Shown here: positions 36,325 to 46,438 of the stretch, one piece after another | How the letters are laid out: the number at the start of each line of letters is the position of its first letter | Position numbering within the stretch: the stretch's first letter is position 1 | Origin: Chloroflexota bacterium | GTDB lineage: Bacteria > Chloroflexota > Anaerolineae > Anaerolineales > UBA11579 | DNA: 64,000 nt | Assembly: GCA_019456165.1 (NCBI GenBank) | Contig: VRUJ01000001.1 | Span: forward strand, 124,001-188,000 | Reading direction: 5' to 3' | The notes under the pieces: generated by a model | The model's input: only the letters and a program-made list of their open reading frames with translations | Told to the model about the DNA's origin: nothing | Databases searched by the model: none | Position numbers and translations under genes: made by a program

Positions 36325-36963
36325 TCAGTTTTCCGGTGTCGGCGTGGGTGCAAACAATCCCACATGATCGGATTGGACCGCCTCAGAAGCCTCAAAAAAC
36401 TCTGGTCCGAATGTGATTCCTGATATGTACAGCTTGGCCAACCCTTCACGCACCAACTGGCATTTTACAAAAACGTCGCCAGTAATCACATATCGTAATA
36501 ACCGGCCGTAAGGGTCAACATCATTATCAGCCGGATCACTGATCTAGGTGACATGTGCACCTCTGACCAATTCTAGATTGCGCTCTGAAGCACTTGTACC
36601 TCCATGTTGTAAACCGGCTTCAGGGTAACGTGTTTCGGGTGTGTCGATCCCCAAATAACGAGTTCGGTAAATTAACCCACGTATGGTGACATCGATAGTA
36701 TCACCATCGATCACTCCAGTAACGATACCGCTGGTGCGAACACCTTCCTCTGGTATACAGGCTATTTCTGGTATCCCAGGCAGGGTGGGAGTAGGTCTGG
36801 GAGTTTTGGAAGGCTCCCCCGATGACGGCAGTTGTGTGGGGGATGTTGTTGAAGTTGCAGTTAGGGCAGCCTGTTCAGGAATTTGTGTTTCCGTCTGAAT
36901 GCTCTCCCCTCCACAGGCGCTGATAGAAAATAATAATGACATAATGAAAAGTACGCGTTTCAT
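36325..36963 (-). pseudogene. SNase-like lipoprotein with internal in-frame amber codon
   Basis: A staphylococcal-nuclease-like protein of 212 codons interrupted by TAG at 36546-36544. The first part (139 residues) has a lipoprotein signal with lipobox SISAC, a Thr/Pro-rich linker, then DGDTIDV and RYLGIDTPETR, giving two catalytic residues. After TAG the same frame continues with ISDPADNDVDPYGRLLRYV, including the third catalytic Arg, to a TGA at 36325. Family alignments expect a Leu at the TAG position (TTG to TAG, one substitution). The truncated product would lack an essential Arg. It is last in the MVK-IPK unit (3-nt gap). A sequencing error or readthrough is possible. Confidence 0.8.
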
Positions 36964-36966
36964 AAG

Positions 36967-37800
36967 TTACTCTTCTATCTCTGAAAGCAATGTTCCCTGG
37001 CGGACACCAGAAAGAGCTGCTTGCACAACACCCTCTGATTCGCCGGAAAAAATTTGCACTTCTAACCCCGGGATTTTTTGTGTTAATGCCAGCATTTCTT
37101 GCACCTTACTTGCCATCCCACCGGTAACATCAGTGGAAGCCGAACCACCAATTGCCGGAGCGACAGTATCAATGTTATTGGGGGTGATAAGGGGTACGAA
37201 TTGGCTGCGTTCTGGATAATCAGCCCACACACCTTCTTCTAGACCAGCTAACAAAATACTTTTTGGCTGAAATTCTAACGCCAGATAATCAAAAATGTCT
37301 TCGGTTGAAAGTATCGTTCCACCCAGGTTTTTATCAAAGACCACATCACCGTAAACTACTGGAAGTAAACCGGACTCCAATGCGGTTCTTATGGGCAGCA
37401 AATCCCAGCTTATAACTTCCCCATCTGAAGTCATTGCGCTTGCTGAGGCCGCGAAAGATAGGGCAGGCGCTCCGGCCTGGTGCAAGGCTTCAATCACCAA
37501 CCTATTAAGGGCAGCGGCTTGCCTCCAGACCTCCGCAAATCCTTCCCAACCGGTTCCCGTGGTTACTCCCTGGCGAGTGCCGTGTTTTTTAGCGGCAACA
37601 TGCCCAAATGAACCGGACCCATGACCCAAGATCAACCCATAACCGCGTTGATGGTCACGGGCGTCGGCGATCTCTCCTGCCAAACGCGCCAACACACTTA
37701 GGCGGGCTGTGCTGGGCTGGGATTTTTCAGTAATTAATGAGCCACCGAGCTTTAAAAACGTCAAGGGGTAATGATTCTGGGGAGAATTTTTTTCAGACAT
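36967..37800 (-). CDS. Isopentenyl phosphate kinase
   Basis: A 277-residue amino-acid-kinase-family enzyme phosphorylating isopentenyl phosphate to IPP. LKLGGSLIT at the N-terminus and LGHGSGSFGH, carrying the His that identifies IPK, are intact; STEDIFDYLA and LLAGLEEGVW follow. Known from archaea and from Chloroflexota such as Roseiflexus, where it completes an alternative mevalonate route. It starts 2 nt after the mevalonate kinase stop, so the two are coupled. The phosphomevalonate decarboxylase is not in the window. Confidence 0.9.
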   Translation of the reverse strand: MSEKNSPQNHYPLTFLKLGGSLITEKSQPSTARLSVLARLAGEIADARDHQRGYGLILGHGSGSFGHVAAKKHGTRQGVTTGTGWEGFAEVWRQAAALNRLVIEALHQAGAPALSFAASASAMTSDGEVISWDLLPIRTALESGLLPVVYGDVVFDKNLGGTILSTEDIFDYLALEFQPKSILLAGLEEGVWADYPERSQFVPLITPNNIDTVAPAIGGSASTDVTGGMASKVQEMLALTQKIPGLEVQIFSGESEGVVQAALSGVRQGTLLSEIEE

Positions 37801-37802
37801 AA

Positions 37803-38762
37803 TTATTTCAATTCTCCCAGATGCCCAATAAGCGTAGAAATCGTGTTTATCGCGCCTGCGGCCATCAACGCTTCTGCAACATTCACTGTATTTTCCTTTT
37901 GAACCAGGGCAATCATGTTCCCGCCGCGCCCCGCCCCGGAGAGTTTTGCCCCCAAAGATCCTGAATTCCGCGCCGCACCCACAAGGACATTTAATTCTGG
38001 GGAAGACACACCCATTTCTATCAGCAATTCGTGGTTTTGGTCCATCAAAGGTCCAAGTCCCTCAGGTTCACCGCCCTCGATCAAGCCGCGCGCTTGGGTG
38101 GCAATTTCCCCAACCTCGGTGAAGATTGCCTCATAGGTTTCCTTATCTGCCTCCCAGGCTTTTCGCACGTCTCCTACCGCGGCTGCTGTTGAGCTTGAAA
38201 TTCCCGTATTACCAATGACCAAGTAAAACGGTTTTGGAATAGAGAGCAGCTCTAAGGGCTGCCCGCTAACAAAATATACTGGTTTTTGGTATGTGACCAC
38301 GGTATTATCGATGCCGGATGGTGTGCCATGATGTATCTTTTCCACTTGAAAGGCTATATCAGAAACCGTTTCATCAGGCAAAACACTTCCAAGAAATCCG
38401 CTCACAGCCCGAATGATTGCAACTGATACGGACGCTCCAGAACCCATACCGGCAGCTTTAGGGATACCTGCAGTCACACGTAATTTGAAAGATGGCGGCC
38501 GAGAAACCCCAAGCTCAGCGAAAACCAAAGTTATGGCTTTAGCAATCGCGTTATCCTTTGGCAGCTCTGACAACGAGTCATCCATCCCAATATCTGGAGC
38601 TTGCACCCACACACTGCCGGACTCAGCAGTTATGTTTGGTGTAACGAGAGCCTTCGCCATCACCTGAGAAACTGGCACCGCAATCGCTGGTTTTCCATAA
38701 ACTACGGCGTGTTCGCCAATTAAAATGATTTTTCCAGGAGCGGAAGCGGAAATCGCGGGCAT
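37803..38762 (-). CDS. mvk: Mevalonate kinase
   Basis: A 319-residue GHMP kinase converting mevalonate to 5-phosphomevalonate. SAPGKIILIGEHAVVYGKPAIA opens the protein; the ATP loop is AAGMGSGASVSVA, preceded by the conserved PKAAGMGSG; GTPSGIDNTV holds the catalytic Asp, and KLSGAGRGGNMIAL is motif 3. It is first of a mvk-ipk-SNase unit. Together with IPK it indicates isoprenoid synthesis from mevalonate rather than, or beside, the MEP pathway. Confidence 0.94.
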   Translation of the reverse strand: MPAISASAPGKIILIGEHAVVYGKPAIAVPVSQVMAKALVTPNITAESGSVWVQAPDIGMDDSLSELPKDNAIAKAITLVFAELGVSRPPSFKLRVTAGIPKAAGMGSGASVSVAIIRAVSGFLGSVLPDETVSDIAFQVEKIHHGTPSGIDNTVVTYQKPVYFVSGQPLELLSIPKPFYLVIGNTGISSSTAAAVGDVRKAWEADKETYEAIFTEVGEIATQARGLIEGGEPEGLGPLMDQNHELLIEMGVSSPELNVLVGAARNSGSLGAKLSGAGRGGNMIALVQKENTVNVAEALMAAGAINTISTLIGHLGELK

Positions 38763-38901
38763 AATTTTTTTCTCGGGTACCAGGAATTAGGAAATTGAAG
38801 CCGAAGAAATACAGGGAATATATTTTATTGGTTTATTATCCAAAAATAATCTCATGTTTCGCAGCCATCCCGGTTCAATTAAACCCTAATTAATATAAAC
38901 C

Positions 38902-39774
38902 TTAACTCGCAAAATAAAAAATCAACAAGATCGACAAACCCCACAAAATGATCGAAGCTTGAAGAGGTCGATCAGAGAATAATATTTCCTCAGGGGCGTC
39001 GCCTCTATCCTCCACATGCACAAGGTAGAGGTACCGGAAGATGCCATAAAGCACAAAGGGGATAGTGAGCATCATAACATTGTTAGGAGGCAGATTTGGC
39101 GCAATAAATGTGTAAAGGCTGTAGGTAATGATCGTGAGAGTCAGGACAATCGTTATTAATTGGTCTAGGAACGAAATAGTATAACCATCCAAAACTCTAC
39201 GATGGTCGTTGGCTCGCTCTGCCATTAAAACCAGCTCAGCGCGCCGTTTCCCTATTCCTAAATATAAAGCTAAGAAAATTGTGAAAACGTACAACCATGG
39301 GGAAAAACGTTCCACTTCGATTAAGCTCACTCCCGCAGCTACACGCAAAACGTAAAAACCAGCCAAGACCAACACATCTATCAAAGGGATATGCTTCAGC
39401 CAGGATGAGTAAGCCAGATTGCCAACAAAATATCCCGCCGCGATGGCAGCAAATACTGGTGATAACCAGAAAGCTAATGGGAACACGAGAACTAAAATTA
39501 TTACTGTGGCTGTCATCGCGATACCAGCAGATAATGCGCCGGATGCTAACGGCCTTTTACTCTTCTTAGGATGCTTGCGATCTGCCTCAATATCGATTAG
39601 ATCGTTAATAATGTAAATTGCAGCAGCTAATAAACTAAATAACCCAAATCCGATCAAAGTTTTGCTGAACGCGGCTTGATTTAACAGTTGGCGGTCGAAG
39701 ATCAGCCCGACAAATAGGAAGCCGTTCTTGATCCATTGTTTGGGGCGCATGGTTTTAATCAAGCCGATTAACAT
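38902..39774 (-). CDS. UbiA-family prenyltransferase, decaprenyl-phosphate phosphoribosyltransferase-like
   Basis: A 290-residue protein with about nine membrane helices. The first Asp-rich motif is NDLIDIEADRKHPKKSKRPLA and the second HVEDRGDAPEEIL. The KHPKKSKRP and TMRPKQWIKN features mark the DPPR synthase subgroup (Rv3806c-like), which transfers phosphoribose to decaprenyl phosphate; quinone or other aromatic prenyltransferases are less likely. It lies 140 nt upstream of mvk on the same strand. Polyprenyl phosphate as acceptor fits the mevalonate genes and the glycosylation cluster. Confidence 0.85.
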   Translation of the reverse strand: MLIGLIKTMRPKQWIKNGFLFVGLIFDRQLLNQAAFSKTLIGFGLFSLLAAAIYIINDLIDIEADRKHPKKSKRPLASGALSAGIAMTATVIILVLVFPLAFWLSPVFAAIAAGYFVGNLAYSSWLKHIPLIDVLVLAGFYVLRVAAGVSLIEVERFSPWLYVFTIFLALYLGIGKRRAELVLMAERANDHRRVLDGYTISFLDQLITIVLTLTIITYSLYTFIAPNLPPNNVMMLTIPFVLYGIFRYLYLVHVEDRGDAPEEILFSDRPLQASIILWGLSILLIFYFAS

Positions 39775-40098
39775 GGCGCAATCATAGCATAAATAGTGAG
39801 TGTGGAAATGGGAAAATAGGTAATTAGGAATTTAGGGATTAGTTTGCCGTTCAAGATAGCATGTCATTCTGAACCCCCGAAGGGGGCGAAGAATCTCGAA
39901 AAATGCAAGTATTCTCCATCATTTTGCTTGTCGCAAATAAACACCTTTTCGCGAGACTCTTCGCTGCGCTCAGAGTGACACAAAGTTCCATTCGCGAAGA
40001 TTTTCTCCTTTGATTTATCCGATTTATTCTGAGCGATCTTTCAGATTACTCAGATTGACACCTAGCTGCTCTGAATACCTAATCCCTTCTGGCGCAAT
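39775..40098. other. Intergenic region upstream of tlyA
   Basis: No gene in about 320 nt. It holds the inverted-repeat element at 39862-39980 and, after it, a partial further copy of the arm (ATTCTGAGCGA at about 40026 and CAGATTGACAC at 40051). Confidence 0.6.
39862..39980. repeat. Palindromic interspersed repeat, MITE/REP-like
   Basis: A 119-bp element. The left end TGTCATTCTGA...GCGAAGAATCTCG and the right end, reverse-complemented TGTCACTCTGAGC...GCGAAGAGTCTCG, are inverted copies of each other around a core of about 50 nt. The TGTCATTCTGAG-GCGAAGAATCTC sequence is a known type of bacterial interspersed repeat. The left arm also contains its own hairpin, CCCCC-GAA-GGGGG. No transposase is encoded. 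Confidence 0.7.
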
Positions 40099-40106
40099 GA
40101 TACAAT
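40098..40106 (+). promoter_or_regulatory. Extended -10 promoter of tlyA, leaderless
   Basis: An extended -10 element TGATACAAT (TACAAT at 40101-40106) ends 6 nt before the tlyA ATG. No Shine-Dalgarno and no -35 match. Confidence 0.55.
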
Positions 40107-40112
40107 ACTTTC

Positions 40113-40898
40113 ATGGCAAAGATTCGGGTAGATGTTCTCATGGTAGAACGCGGTCTTGTAGAAAGCCGTTCACAGGCGCAACGTTTAATAATGGCTGGGA
40201 AGGTACGCGTGGCTGGGCAGGTGGTCCACAAAGCCTCAAGAATGTTCCCAAAAAGCGCACAAGTCTCTTTGGAGAGCGCCCCGCAATTCGTTTCGCGCGG
40301 CGGTGATAAGCTTGCCGCAGCTTTGAGCGTTTTTGATATCGCTGTAGAAGGTCAAATCTGTGCCGACGTAGGCGCCTCAACAGGGGGTTTCAGCGACTGC
40401 CTACTACAGCATGGAGCTGATTTTGTGTATGCCATAGATGTAGGCAAAGGCATCTTGCATTGGAAACTGCGTCAACACCCTCAAATAGAAGTCATGGAAA
40501 GTACCAATGCCCGTTATGTAGAAAAACTGCCTCAACCTGTTGGTTTAGTGACCGTAGATGTTTCTTTCATCTCATTGAAGGTTTTGCTGCGGGTGATAAA
40601 GGGCTGGTTTGACCCATCTGGCGGCCAGGTGATCGCGCTGATCAAACCGCAATTTGAAATTGGGCGCAAACAAGCGGGGCGCGGCAAAGGCGTCATCCGC
40701 GACCCGGAATTGCACCGCCAGGTATTACAAGACGTGCTTGGTTTCGCTCATGAGCAGGGCTTTTCTCCGGCTGGTCTTATAAAATCTCCCTTATTAGGAC
40801 CCAAAGGGAATGTGGAATTCCTGGCGCATTTCACTTTCCCACAAATTTCCGGAGTTGATATTAACGACCTTGTTGACCAGGTATTTTCAACTCAATGA
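40113..40898 (+). CDS. tlyA: TlyA family rRNA 2'-O-methyltransferase
   Basis: A 261-residue protein. Residues 1-65 are an S4 RNA-binding domain (RVDVLMVERGLVESRSQAQ). The FtsJ-like SAM domain follows, with DVGASTGGFSDCLLQHGA as motif I, YAIDVGKGILHWKLRQ and VTVDVSFISL, and the catalytic KPQFEIGR. In mycobacteria TlyA methylates 16S C1409 and 23S C1920 and affects capreomycin sensitivity; the hemolysin name is historical. It stops 36 nt before lepA, probably in one unit. Confidence 0.94.
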   Translation: MAKIRVDVLMVERGLVESRSQAQRLIMAGKVRVAGQVVHKASRMFPKSAQVSLESAPQFVSRGGDKLAAALSVFDIAVEGQICADVGASTGGFSDCLLQHGADFVYAIDVGKGILHWKLRQHPQIEVMESTNARYVEKLPQPVGLVTVDVSFISLKVLLRVIKGWFDPSGGQVIALIKPQFEIGRKQAGRGKGVIRDPELHRQVLQDVLGFAHEQGFSPAGLIKSPLLGPKGNVEFLAHFTFPQISGVDINDLVDQVFSTQ

Positions 40899-40934
40899 AT
40901 ATTCATCTGAAATCAGGTATACTACCAACCGCTT

Positions 40935-42734
40935 ATGTCTAATCATATTCGCAACTTTTGCATCATCGCGCATATCGACCACGGCAAATCCACTCTTGCC
41001 GACCGTTTGCTGCAGCTTACTGGCACGATCTCCGACCGTGAGATGGTCTCACAAGTGCTGGATACTATGGACCTGGAGCGCGAAAAGGGTGTGACAATTA
41101 AAGACTCTGCTGTACGCATGCTGCATATTGCCCAAGACGGCCAAGAATATCAGCTCAATCTGATCGACACCCCCGGTCATGTAGATTTTGGCTACGAAGT
41201 CAGCCGTGCTCTGGCAGCTTGCGAAGGAGCATTGCTGATCGTGGATGCCAGCCAGGGTGTGGAAGCTCAAACTTTGGCAAACCTTTATATCGCCTTAGAA
41301 GCTGATCTGGAGATCATTCCAGTACTGAATAAGATCGATTTGGAATCAGCACAACCAGACGAGGTCGCTGAGGAAGTCAGCGCTCTGTTAGGCATCCCTG
41401 CAAACGAAATCTTGAGAATTTCTGCTAAAGATGGCGACAATATAGAAGCCGTCTTGGATGCCATAGTAGAAAAAGTTCCTCCCCCAGTTGGAGACCCAAA
41501 CGCCCCCTTGAAAGCTTTGATCTTTGATTCACATTATGATTCGTATAAAGGGGTGGTGGCTTATGTACGTCTAGTGGATGGAGAGATCAAGCACCAGGAC
41601 GAATTACTGCTCATGGCAAGCAATGTCAATCTAAAACCCGTAGAAATTGGCATATTCACCCCAGAACTAACTCCCACACAAAGCTTGAAAGCCGGAGAGG
41701 TTGGTTACGTGGCTACAGGCGTAAAAACGGTTTCGGAATCGCGCGTCGGAGATACCATCACCCTCAAATCAAACCCCGCTGCCCAGCCGCTGCCCGGTTA
41801 CAAGAAAGTTAAACCCATGGTTTTTGCCGGCATTTATCCCATTGATGGCGAAGATTACGACGACCTCAAAGATGCTTTAGAAAAATTGCAGCTCAATGAC
41901 GCCTCCCTGATTTACGAACCAGAGACCTCCCAAGCCCTAAATTTTGGTTTTCGTTGTGGATTCTTAGGTATGTTCCATATGAACATCGCCCAAGAACGCT
42001 TGGAACGCGAATACGACCAGGACATAATCATAACCGCTCCGTCCGTAGAATATGAGGTCTTATTAAAAAATGAGGAGGTAATTCTAATTGATTCTCCCGC
42101 GCAGCTTCCGGACGAAGGTGAAATATCTGAGATACGCGAACCGTGGATGGATATCCAAATCTTCACACCCACAGAATATTACGGCGCAATCATGGATTTG
42201 GCCACAAAGCGGCGCGGCAACTATCTTAGCGAGGAGTATCCCGCGCCTCAACGCGTACAGCTCAATTTCGAAATACCCCTCTCCGAGTTGATCGTGGATT
42301 TCTTTGATGCATTGAAGTCTCGCACACGCGGTTATGCCTCACTTGACTACCAATTCAAAGAATATCGCACCGAAAACTTAGCTAAATTGGAAATCCTGGT
42401 AAATAAAGAGCCTGTGGACGCTCTGGCCACTATTGTGCACAAAGACATGGCCTACAACAAAGGGCAGGCCTTGATCACCAAGCTTAAAAAACTGATCCCA
42501 CGTCAATTATTCGCCGTCCCCATTCAGGCTGTTTCGAGTGGACGGGTGATCTCGCGCGCTAACGTGAAAGCATTGCGTAAAGATGTGATTGCCAAATGCT
42601 ACGGTGGTGATATTACCCGAAAACGAAAGCTGCTAGAAAAACAAAAGAAGGGCAAGAAACGCATGAAAATGGTGGGCAGTGTGGAAATTCCGCAAGAAGC
42701 CTTTCTTGCCATATTGTGGTTAGGGGATGACTGA
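40935..42734 (+). CDS. lepA: Elongation factor 4 (LepA)
   Basis: A 599-residue translational GTPase that acts on ribosomes with mispositioned tRNAs and in 30S assembly. [15 protein letters not shown] is G1, [17 protein letters not shown]3, NKIDLE G4; domains II, III, V and the LepA-specific C-terminal domain ([22 protein letters not shown]) are complete. A TATACT ends 11 nt before the ATG and no Shine-Dalgarno is seen. Its stop overlaps the next gene by 8 nt, so the glycosylation cluster may share its transcript. Confidence 0.97.
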   Translation: MSNHIRNFCIIAHIDHGKSTLADRLLQLTGTISDREMVSQVLDTMDLEREKGVTIKDSAVRMLHIAQDGQEYQLNLIDTPGHVDFGYEVSRALAACEGALLIVDASQGVEAQTLANLYIALEADLEIIPVLNKIDLESAQPDEVAEEVSALLGIPANEILRISAKDGDNIEAVLDAIVEKVPPPVGDPNAPLKALIFDSHYDSYKGVVAYVRLVDGEIKHQDELLLMASNVNLKPVEIGIFTPELTPTQSLKAGEVGYVATGVKTVSESRVGDTITLKSNPAAQPLPGYKKVKPMVFAGIYPIDGEDYDDLKDALEKLQLNDASLIYEPETSQALNFGFRCGFLGMFHMNIAQERLEREYDQDIIITAPSVEYEVLLKNEEVILIDSPAQLPDEGEISEIREPWMDIQIFTPTEYYGAIMDLATKRRGNYLSEEYPAPQRVQLNFEIPLSELIVDFFDALKSRTRGYASLDYQFKEYRTENLAKLEILVNKEPVDALATIVHKDMAYNKGQALITKLKKLIPRQLFAVPIQAVSSGRVISRANVKALRKDVIAKCYGGDITRKRKLLEKQKKGKKRMKMVGSVEIPQEAFLAILWLGDD

Positions 42735-43740
42735 GACTCCAACAATTTCAAGAACCAAAGAGTTCAAGCGTATGCTGCCAGGCATTTTTATCAGCCTGGT
42801 TGCTCTGAGCGCGGTATTATATTTTTCAGATCTTGAAGAGGTCGGGGAATCCTTAAAGGAATTTAATTTCTGGCACATACCGGCTGCCGCGGGTGTTTTT
42901 GTATTTTCGGTTATTGCCCGCACCGTAGCCTGGAGGGGGATCTTGCAGGAAAAAGTTTCTTATAGTAAAGCTTTCCTTACTTTGAACGAAGGTTACTTGC
43001 TGAACAATATATTACCATTCCGGCTGGGTGAACTCGGGCGCGCTTTTTTACTTAGCAGCACCTCACAAATGGGGTTTTGGGAAATTTTCTCCACTATCAT
43101 GATAGAGCGAATAATTGATCTTGCGATGGCGGCCGGATTACTTCTTGGAACGTTACCGTATGTGTTTGAACTAGATTGGGCGCGCAGCTCTGCAATTTTT
43201 GTCAGCCTCGTCGTGGGGGCCGGATTTACGTTCCTATTCCTTCTAGCTCGCAACCAGGAGCGTGCGCTCAACTTGTTTGAGAAATTAGGAAGCCGTTGGC
43301 CGAAATTAATCAGTTTGGGACAAGACAAACTAGAATCCTTTTTCAGCGGACTAGCTTCCCTCAAAGATGCGCGGCGATTTGGCCGCGTATTATTCTGGAT
43401 GTCGGCATCCTGGTTATTAAACATCGGTTACTTTTATGTCGTGCTTCTTGGCTTCCCACTCGAATCGCAAATGATTTGGGCTATCTTTACCGTGGCGGTA
43501 CTATCTGTGGGAGTAGCTGTGCCTTCGTCCCCAGCTTACGTAGGTGTGTATCATGCTATGGTCATATGGGCGCTCGGCGCGTTCAACGTGGCTAACTCTG
43601 ACGCCTTTGCTTACGCCCTGGTCACCCACGGGCTTTACGTAACTATAACTGTGCTTATCGGTGTATTTGCACTGGTGCGCGACGGCCAATCCTTGGGACG
43701 CATCTACCGGCAGATCCGTGTAATGTCTAAGTCAAAATGA
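42727..43740 (+). CDS. Flippase-like integral membrane protein (LPG-synthase TM / AglD family)
   Basis: A 337-residue protein with about eight membrane helices, matching the lysylphosphatidylglycerol synthase membrane domain family. The typical [17 protein letters not shown] and [13 protein letters not shown] motifs are present. The soluble acyltransferase half of MprF is absent. Related stand-alone proteins accompany glycosyltransferases and are thought to flip or handle lipid-linked substrates. It starts inside the lepA 3' end (8-nt overlap) and is 4 nt from the GT4 gene, so it leads the glycosylation cluster. Confidence 0.85.
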   Translation: MTETPTISRTKEFKRMLPGIFISLVALSAVLYFSDLEEVGESLKEFNFWHIPAAAGVFVFSVIARTVAWRGILQEKVSYSKAFLTLNEGYLLNNILPFRLGELGRAFLLSSTSQMGFWEIFSTIMIERIIDLAMAAGLLLGTLPYVFELDWARSSAIFVSLVVGAGFTFLFLLARNQERALNLFEKLGSRWPKLISLGQDKLESFFSGLASLKDARRFGRVLFWMSASWLLNIGYFYVVLLGFPLESQMIWAIFTVAVLSVGVAVPSSPAYVGVYHAMVIWALGAFNVANSDAFAYALVTHGLYVTITVLIGVFALVRDGQSLGRIYRQIRVMSKSK

Positions 43741-43744
43741 AGCC

Positions 43745-44905
43745 ATGCGAATTCTAATTGTCCTAACCTATTACCGTCCGCATTACTCCGGACTCACTAT
43801 TTACACCGAACGCTTGGCGCGTGCGCTGGCTGCCCGCGGGCACAATGTCACCGTGCTTACCTCTAGATTTGAACCTGACCTGCCACTCCAAGAAACAGTG
43901 AACGGTGTTGAAATCATTCGACTTCCAGTTTGGTTGCGCATCAGTAAAGGTGTGCTCATGCCAGGGATGCCGCTAGCCGCCTGGAAGCATGTACGCCAGG
44001 CGGATGTGGTTAACCTTCACCTTCCACAATTGGACGCCGCGCCAATCTCCTTAATTAGTCGTCTATTAGGCAAACCGGTGGCGCTCACTTACCATTGCGA
44101 TTTGCTCTTGCCGGGTGGATTTATCAACCGCCTCGCGAACATCGTATCAAACACTGCCAACCAGATCACGGCAAGAGCTTCTAATCTTATCGTCACGAAC
44201 ACCCAGGATTACGCCGATAATTCCCAATATTTGAACTCTTTTAAAACTAAGATCCACCCCATCCCGCCTCCCGCTTACTTACCCCCGATTAATGATACAG
44301 ACTTACAAAAGTTTCAAAAAAAATATAGCCTCCACCCTGAACAGCGTGTGATTGGGATGGTAGGCAGGTTGGCTGCTGAAAAAGGTGCCCAACACCTGAT
44401 CCAAGCCTTACCTGCTGTATTGGAGAAATATCCACAGGCGCGTGTACTGCATGTTGGTCAATACCAGGATGTGTTGGGAGAAGAAGAGTATGCCCGTATG
44501 TTATCCCCGATGGTTAACAACTTAGAATCAAATTGGAAGTTTTTAGGGATTATTCCTGATAAAGAATTAGCTGCTTTTTTTCGGATTTGTGATGTGGTTG
44601 TATTGCCCAGCACAAACAGCACCGAATCCTTTGGAATCGTGCAAGTCGAAGCGATGACTAGCGGCACCCCAGCGGTGGTATCCGACATGCCTGGTTTGCG
44701 CCAACCGGTTCTCAATCACGGCATGGGAAAAATTTTTCCCGTAGGTGATGCGGAAGCATTAGCCGCTGCTTTGATCGAAGTACTCGAAACACCCTCGAAA
44801 TTCCTGGGCGATTTATCCGCTATAAGTCAGCTCTATTCACCGGATACTATTGCCGGAGAGTACGAAGAGTTGTTTTCCACACTTTCCAAGGAAACGCATG
44901 GATAA
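43745..44905 (+). CDS. Glycosyltransferase family 4
   Basis: A 386-residue GT-B enzyme. The N-terminal domain begins ILIVLTYYRPHYSGLTIYTERLARAL (acceptor side); the donor domain has IGMVGRLAAEKGAQHLIQALP and STNSTESFGIVQVEAMTSGTP with the E-x7-E motif. It probably adds a hexose from a nucleotide sugar to a lipid-linked precursor on the cytosolic face. It overlaps the next gene by 8 nt, and it is followed by two methyltransferases that could cap the glycan. Confidence 0.92.
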   Translation: MRILIVLTYYRPHYSGLTIYTERLARALAARGHNVTVLTSRFEPDLPLQETVNGVEIIRLPVWLRISKGVLMPGMPLAAWKHVRQADVVNLHLPQLDAAPISLISRLLGKPVALTYHCDLLLPGGFINRLANIVSNTANQITARASNLIVTNTQDYADNSQYLNSFKTKIHPIPPPAYLPPINDTDLQKFQKKYSLHPEQRVIGMVGRLAAEKGAQHLIQALPAVLEKYPQARVLHVGQYQDVLGEEEYARMLSPMVNNLESNWKFLGIIPDKELAAFFRICDVVVLPSTNSTESFGIVQVEAMTSGTPAVVSDMPGLRQPVLNHGMGKIFPVGDAEALAAALIEVLETPSKFLGDLSAISQLYSPDTIAGEYEELFSTLSKETHG

Positions 44906-45707
44906 AGATCCTGAGAAAACTTTAGGAAGCGAAGATTTTCTCTGGCTTCATCTGAAAGATTTACCATATTTTCGGTCAATATTACGTGCTGTAGAGGCCA
45001 GCTTCTACCAAGATATTCAATTACCGCACCCCATCCTGGATGTCGGTTCGGGAGATGGACATTTTGCTTCAGTAGCTTTCAAATTCAAGATCGATGTTGG
45101 CATAGACCCCATGAGTGCCACCATGGCCGAAGCTCATCAACATGGCGCGTACCAGGGTCTGGTGCAGGCCGATGGCGGGAAAATGCCTTTCGCGGACAAT
45201 TATTTTGGCAGCGCCTTGAGTAATTCGGTTTTAGAGCATATAGAGCATGTCGATTTAGTTTTAGCAGAGACCAGCCGCGTTTTACGTTCCGGCGCTCCTT
45301 TCATTTTTTGTGTACCCAATTCAAGGTATTTTTCGGAGCTTGCCATATCTGGCACCCTCAGAAAGGTAAAGTTGTCCGGTTTAGGCCGCTCCTATGAGAA
45401 TTGGTTCAGGCGTATATCGCGCGTTTTTCACGCAAACTCTCCTAAAACCTGGCAAATGCGTTTGGAAAATTCGGGTTTTAAGTTGGAAAAATGGTGGCAT
45501 TACTTTTCGCTGTCTGCGATGCGCGCCCTCGAATGGGGGCACTTTCTGGGGATACCGTCTTTGGTTGTGCGAAAATTAACTGGAAAATGGATCCTCGCGC
45601 CGACTCGTTGGAATTTGGCCTTGACAGAGAAGTGCGTGCGCAGATTCGCCGCCAACGACCATCTCCCGAACGGGACATTTACATTCTTCGTGGCTCGTAA
45701 GGTATGA
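44898..45707 (+). CDS. Class I SAM-dependent methyltransferase
   Basis: A 269-residue protein with a Rossmann methyltransferase domain: PILDVGSGDGHFASVAF (motif I near residue 50), MPFADNYFGSALSNSVLEHI and a TSRVLRSGAPFIF strand. ATG 44898 is chosen because AAGGAA lies 5 nt upstream and the start overlaps the GT4 stop; a longer in-frame ORF from 44850 runs deep into the GT4 gene. The C-terminal half has no clear family. In this context a sugar or lipid-linked glycan methyltransferase is plausible. Confidence 0.87.
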   Translation: MDKDPEKTLGSEDFLWLHLKDLPYFRSILRAVEASFYQDIQLPHPILDVGSGDGHFASVAFKFKIDVGIDPMSATMAEAHQHGAYQGLVQADGGKMPFADNYFGSALSNSVLEHIEHVDLVLAETSRVLRSGAPFIFCVPNSRYFSELAISGTLRKVKLSGLGRSYENWFRRISRVFHANSPKTWQMRLENSGFKLEKWWHYFSLSAMRALEWGHFLGIPSLVVRKLTGKWILAPTRWNLALTEKCVRRFAANDHLPNGTFTFFVARKV

Positions 45708-45713
45708 TTTACG

Positions 45714-46430
45714 ATGACATATGATGAAAGCTATTTTAAGACCGAAGCCTACGCGGATATTTCCTTCAAACGTTTCAGCCAATATTGGTTTTCAAACCGT
45801 TTCTATGCATTACTTGCCCGTAAGTACGGCCCCAAAACAGGCCGCGTTCTAGAAGTCGGCTGCGGGCTGGGGCATCTTCTGAGCTGGTTAACCGAGCGTT
45901 ACACAGTCTTTGGTGGAGATATTAATTTGTGGGCGCTTTCTAAATCCCGTCTGAATGTGCCAGAAGGCAACTTCTTATGCCTGTCCGCCGAAGATTTACA
46001 CATGTTCCCAGACACTTGCTTTAATATCGTGATCTCAAAGCACAACCTCGAACACCTTCCCAACCCTGAGCGGTCGATAGCAGAGATGAGCCGCGTGCTG
46101 GCTACTGATGGTTTGCTGGTCATGGCAACCCCCAACCTGGATTCCCCCATACGGGTGCACAAGGGGAAAAACTGGGTAGGGTATAAAGACCTCACACACA
46201 TCAGCCTTAAGCCGCCCGCAGAATGGTTGGAATTGCTGCGTTCCAATAATATTCAACCACACAAGGTGTTTTCAGACGGATTCTGGGACCCGCCATATGT
46301 GCGCTGGATACCACTAAAATTACAGAGGTTGATCTTCGGAGCTCCTGGGGGCTTGCAAGCTATTTTGGGATGGAGTATCATTCCCCTTCAGTTCGGCGAA
46401 AGTTTGATCGTGCTGGGCTATAAGAGATAA
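45714..46430 (+). CDS. Class I SAM-dependent methyltransferase, second of a pair
   Basis: A 238-residue Methyltransf_11/23-type protein. RVLEVGCGLGHLLSWL is motif I; ISKHNLEHLPNPERSIAEMSRVL is the typical post-motif segment. It starts 6 nt after the previous methyltransferase gene and is a distant paralogue of it. O-methylation of sugars in a surface glycan is a reasonable guess from the neighbours; the substrate is unknown. Confidence 0.87.
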   Translation: MTYDESYFKTEAYADISFKRFSQYWFSNRFYALLARKYGPKTGRVLEVGCGLGHLLSWLTERYTVFGGDINLWALSKSRLNVPEGNFLCLSAEDLHMFPDTCFNIVISKHNLEHLPNPERSIAEMSRVLATDGLLVMATPNLDSPIRVHKGKNWVGYKDLTHISLKPPAEWLELLRSNNIQPHKVFSDGFWDPPYVRWIPLKLQRLIFGAPGGLQAILGWSIIPLQFGESLIVLGYKR

Positions 46431-46438
46431 GAATACCT

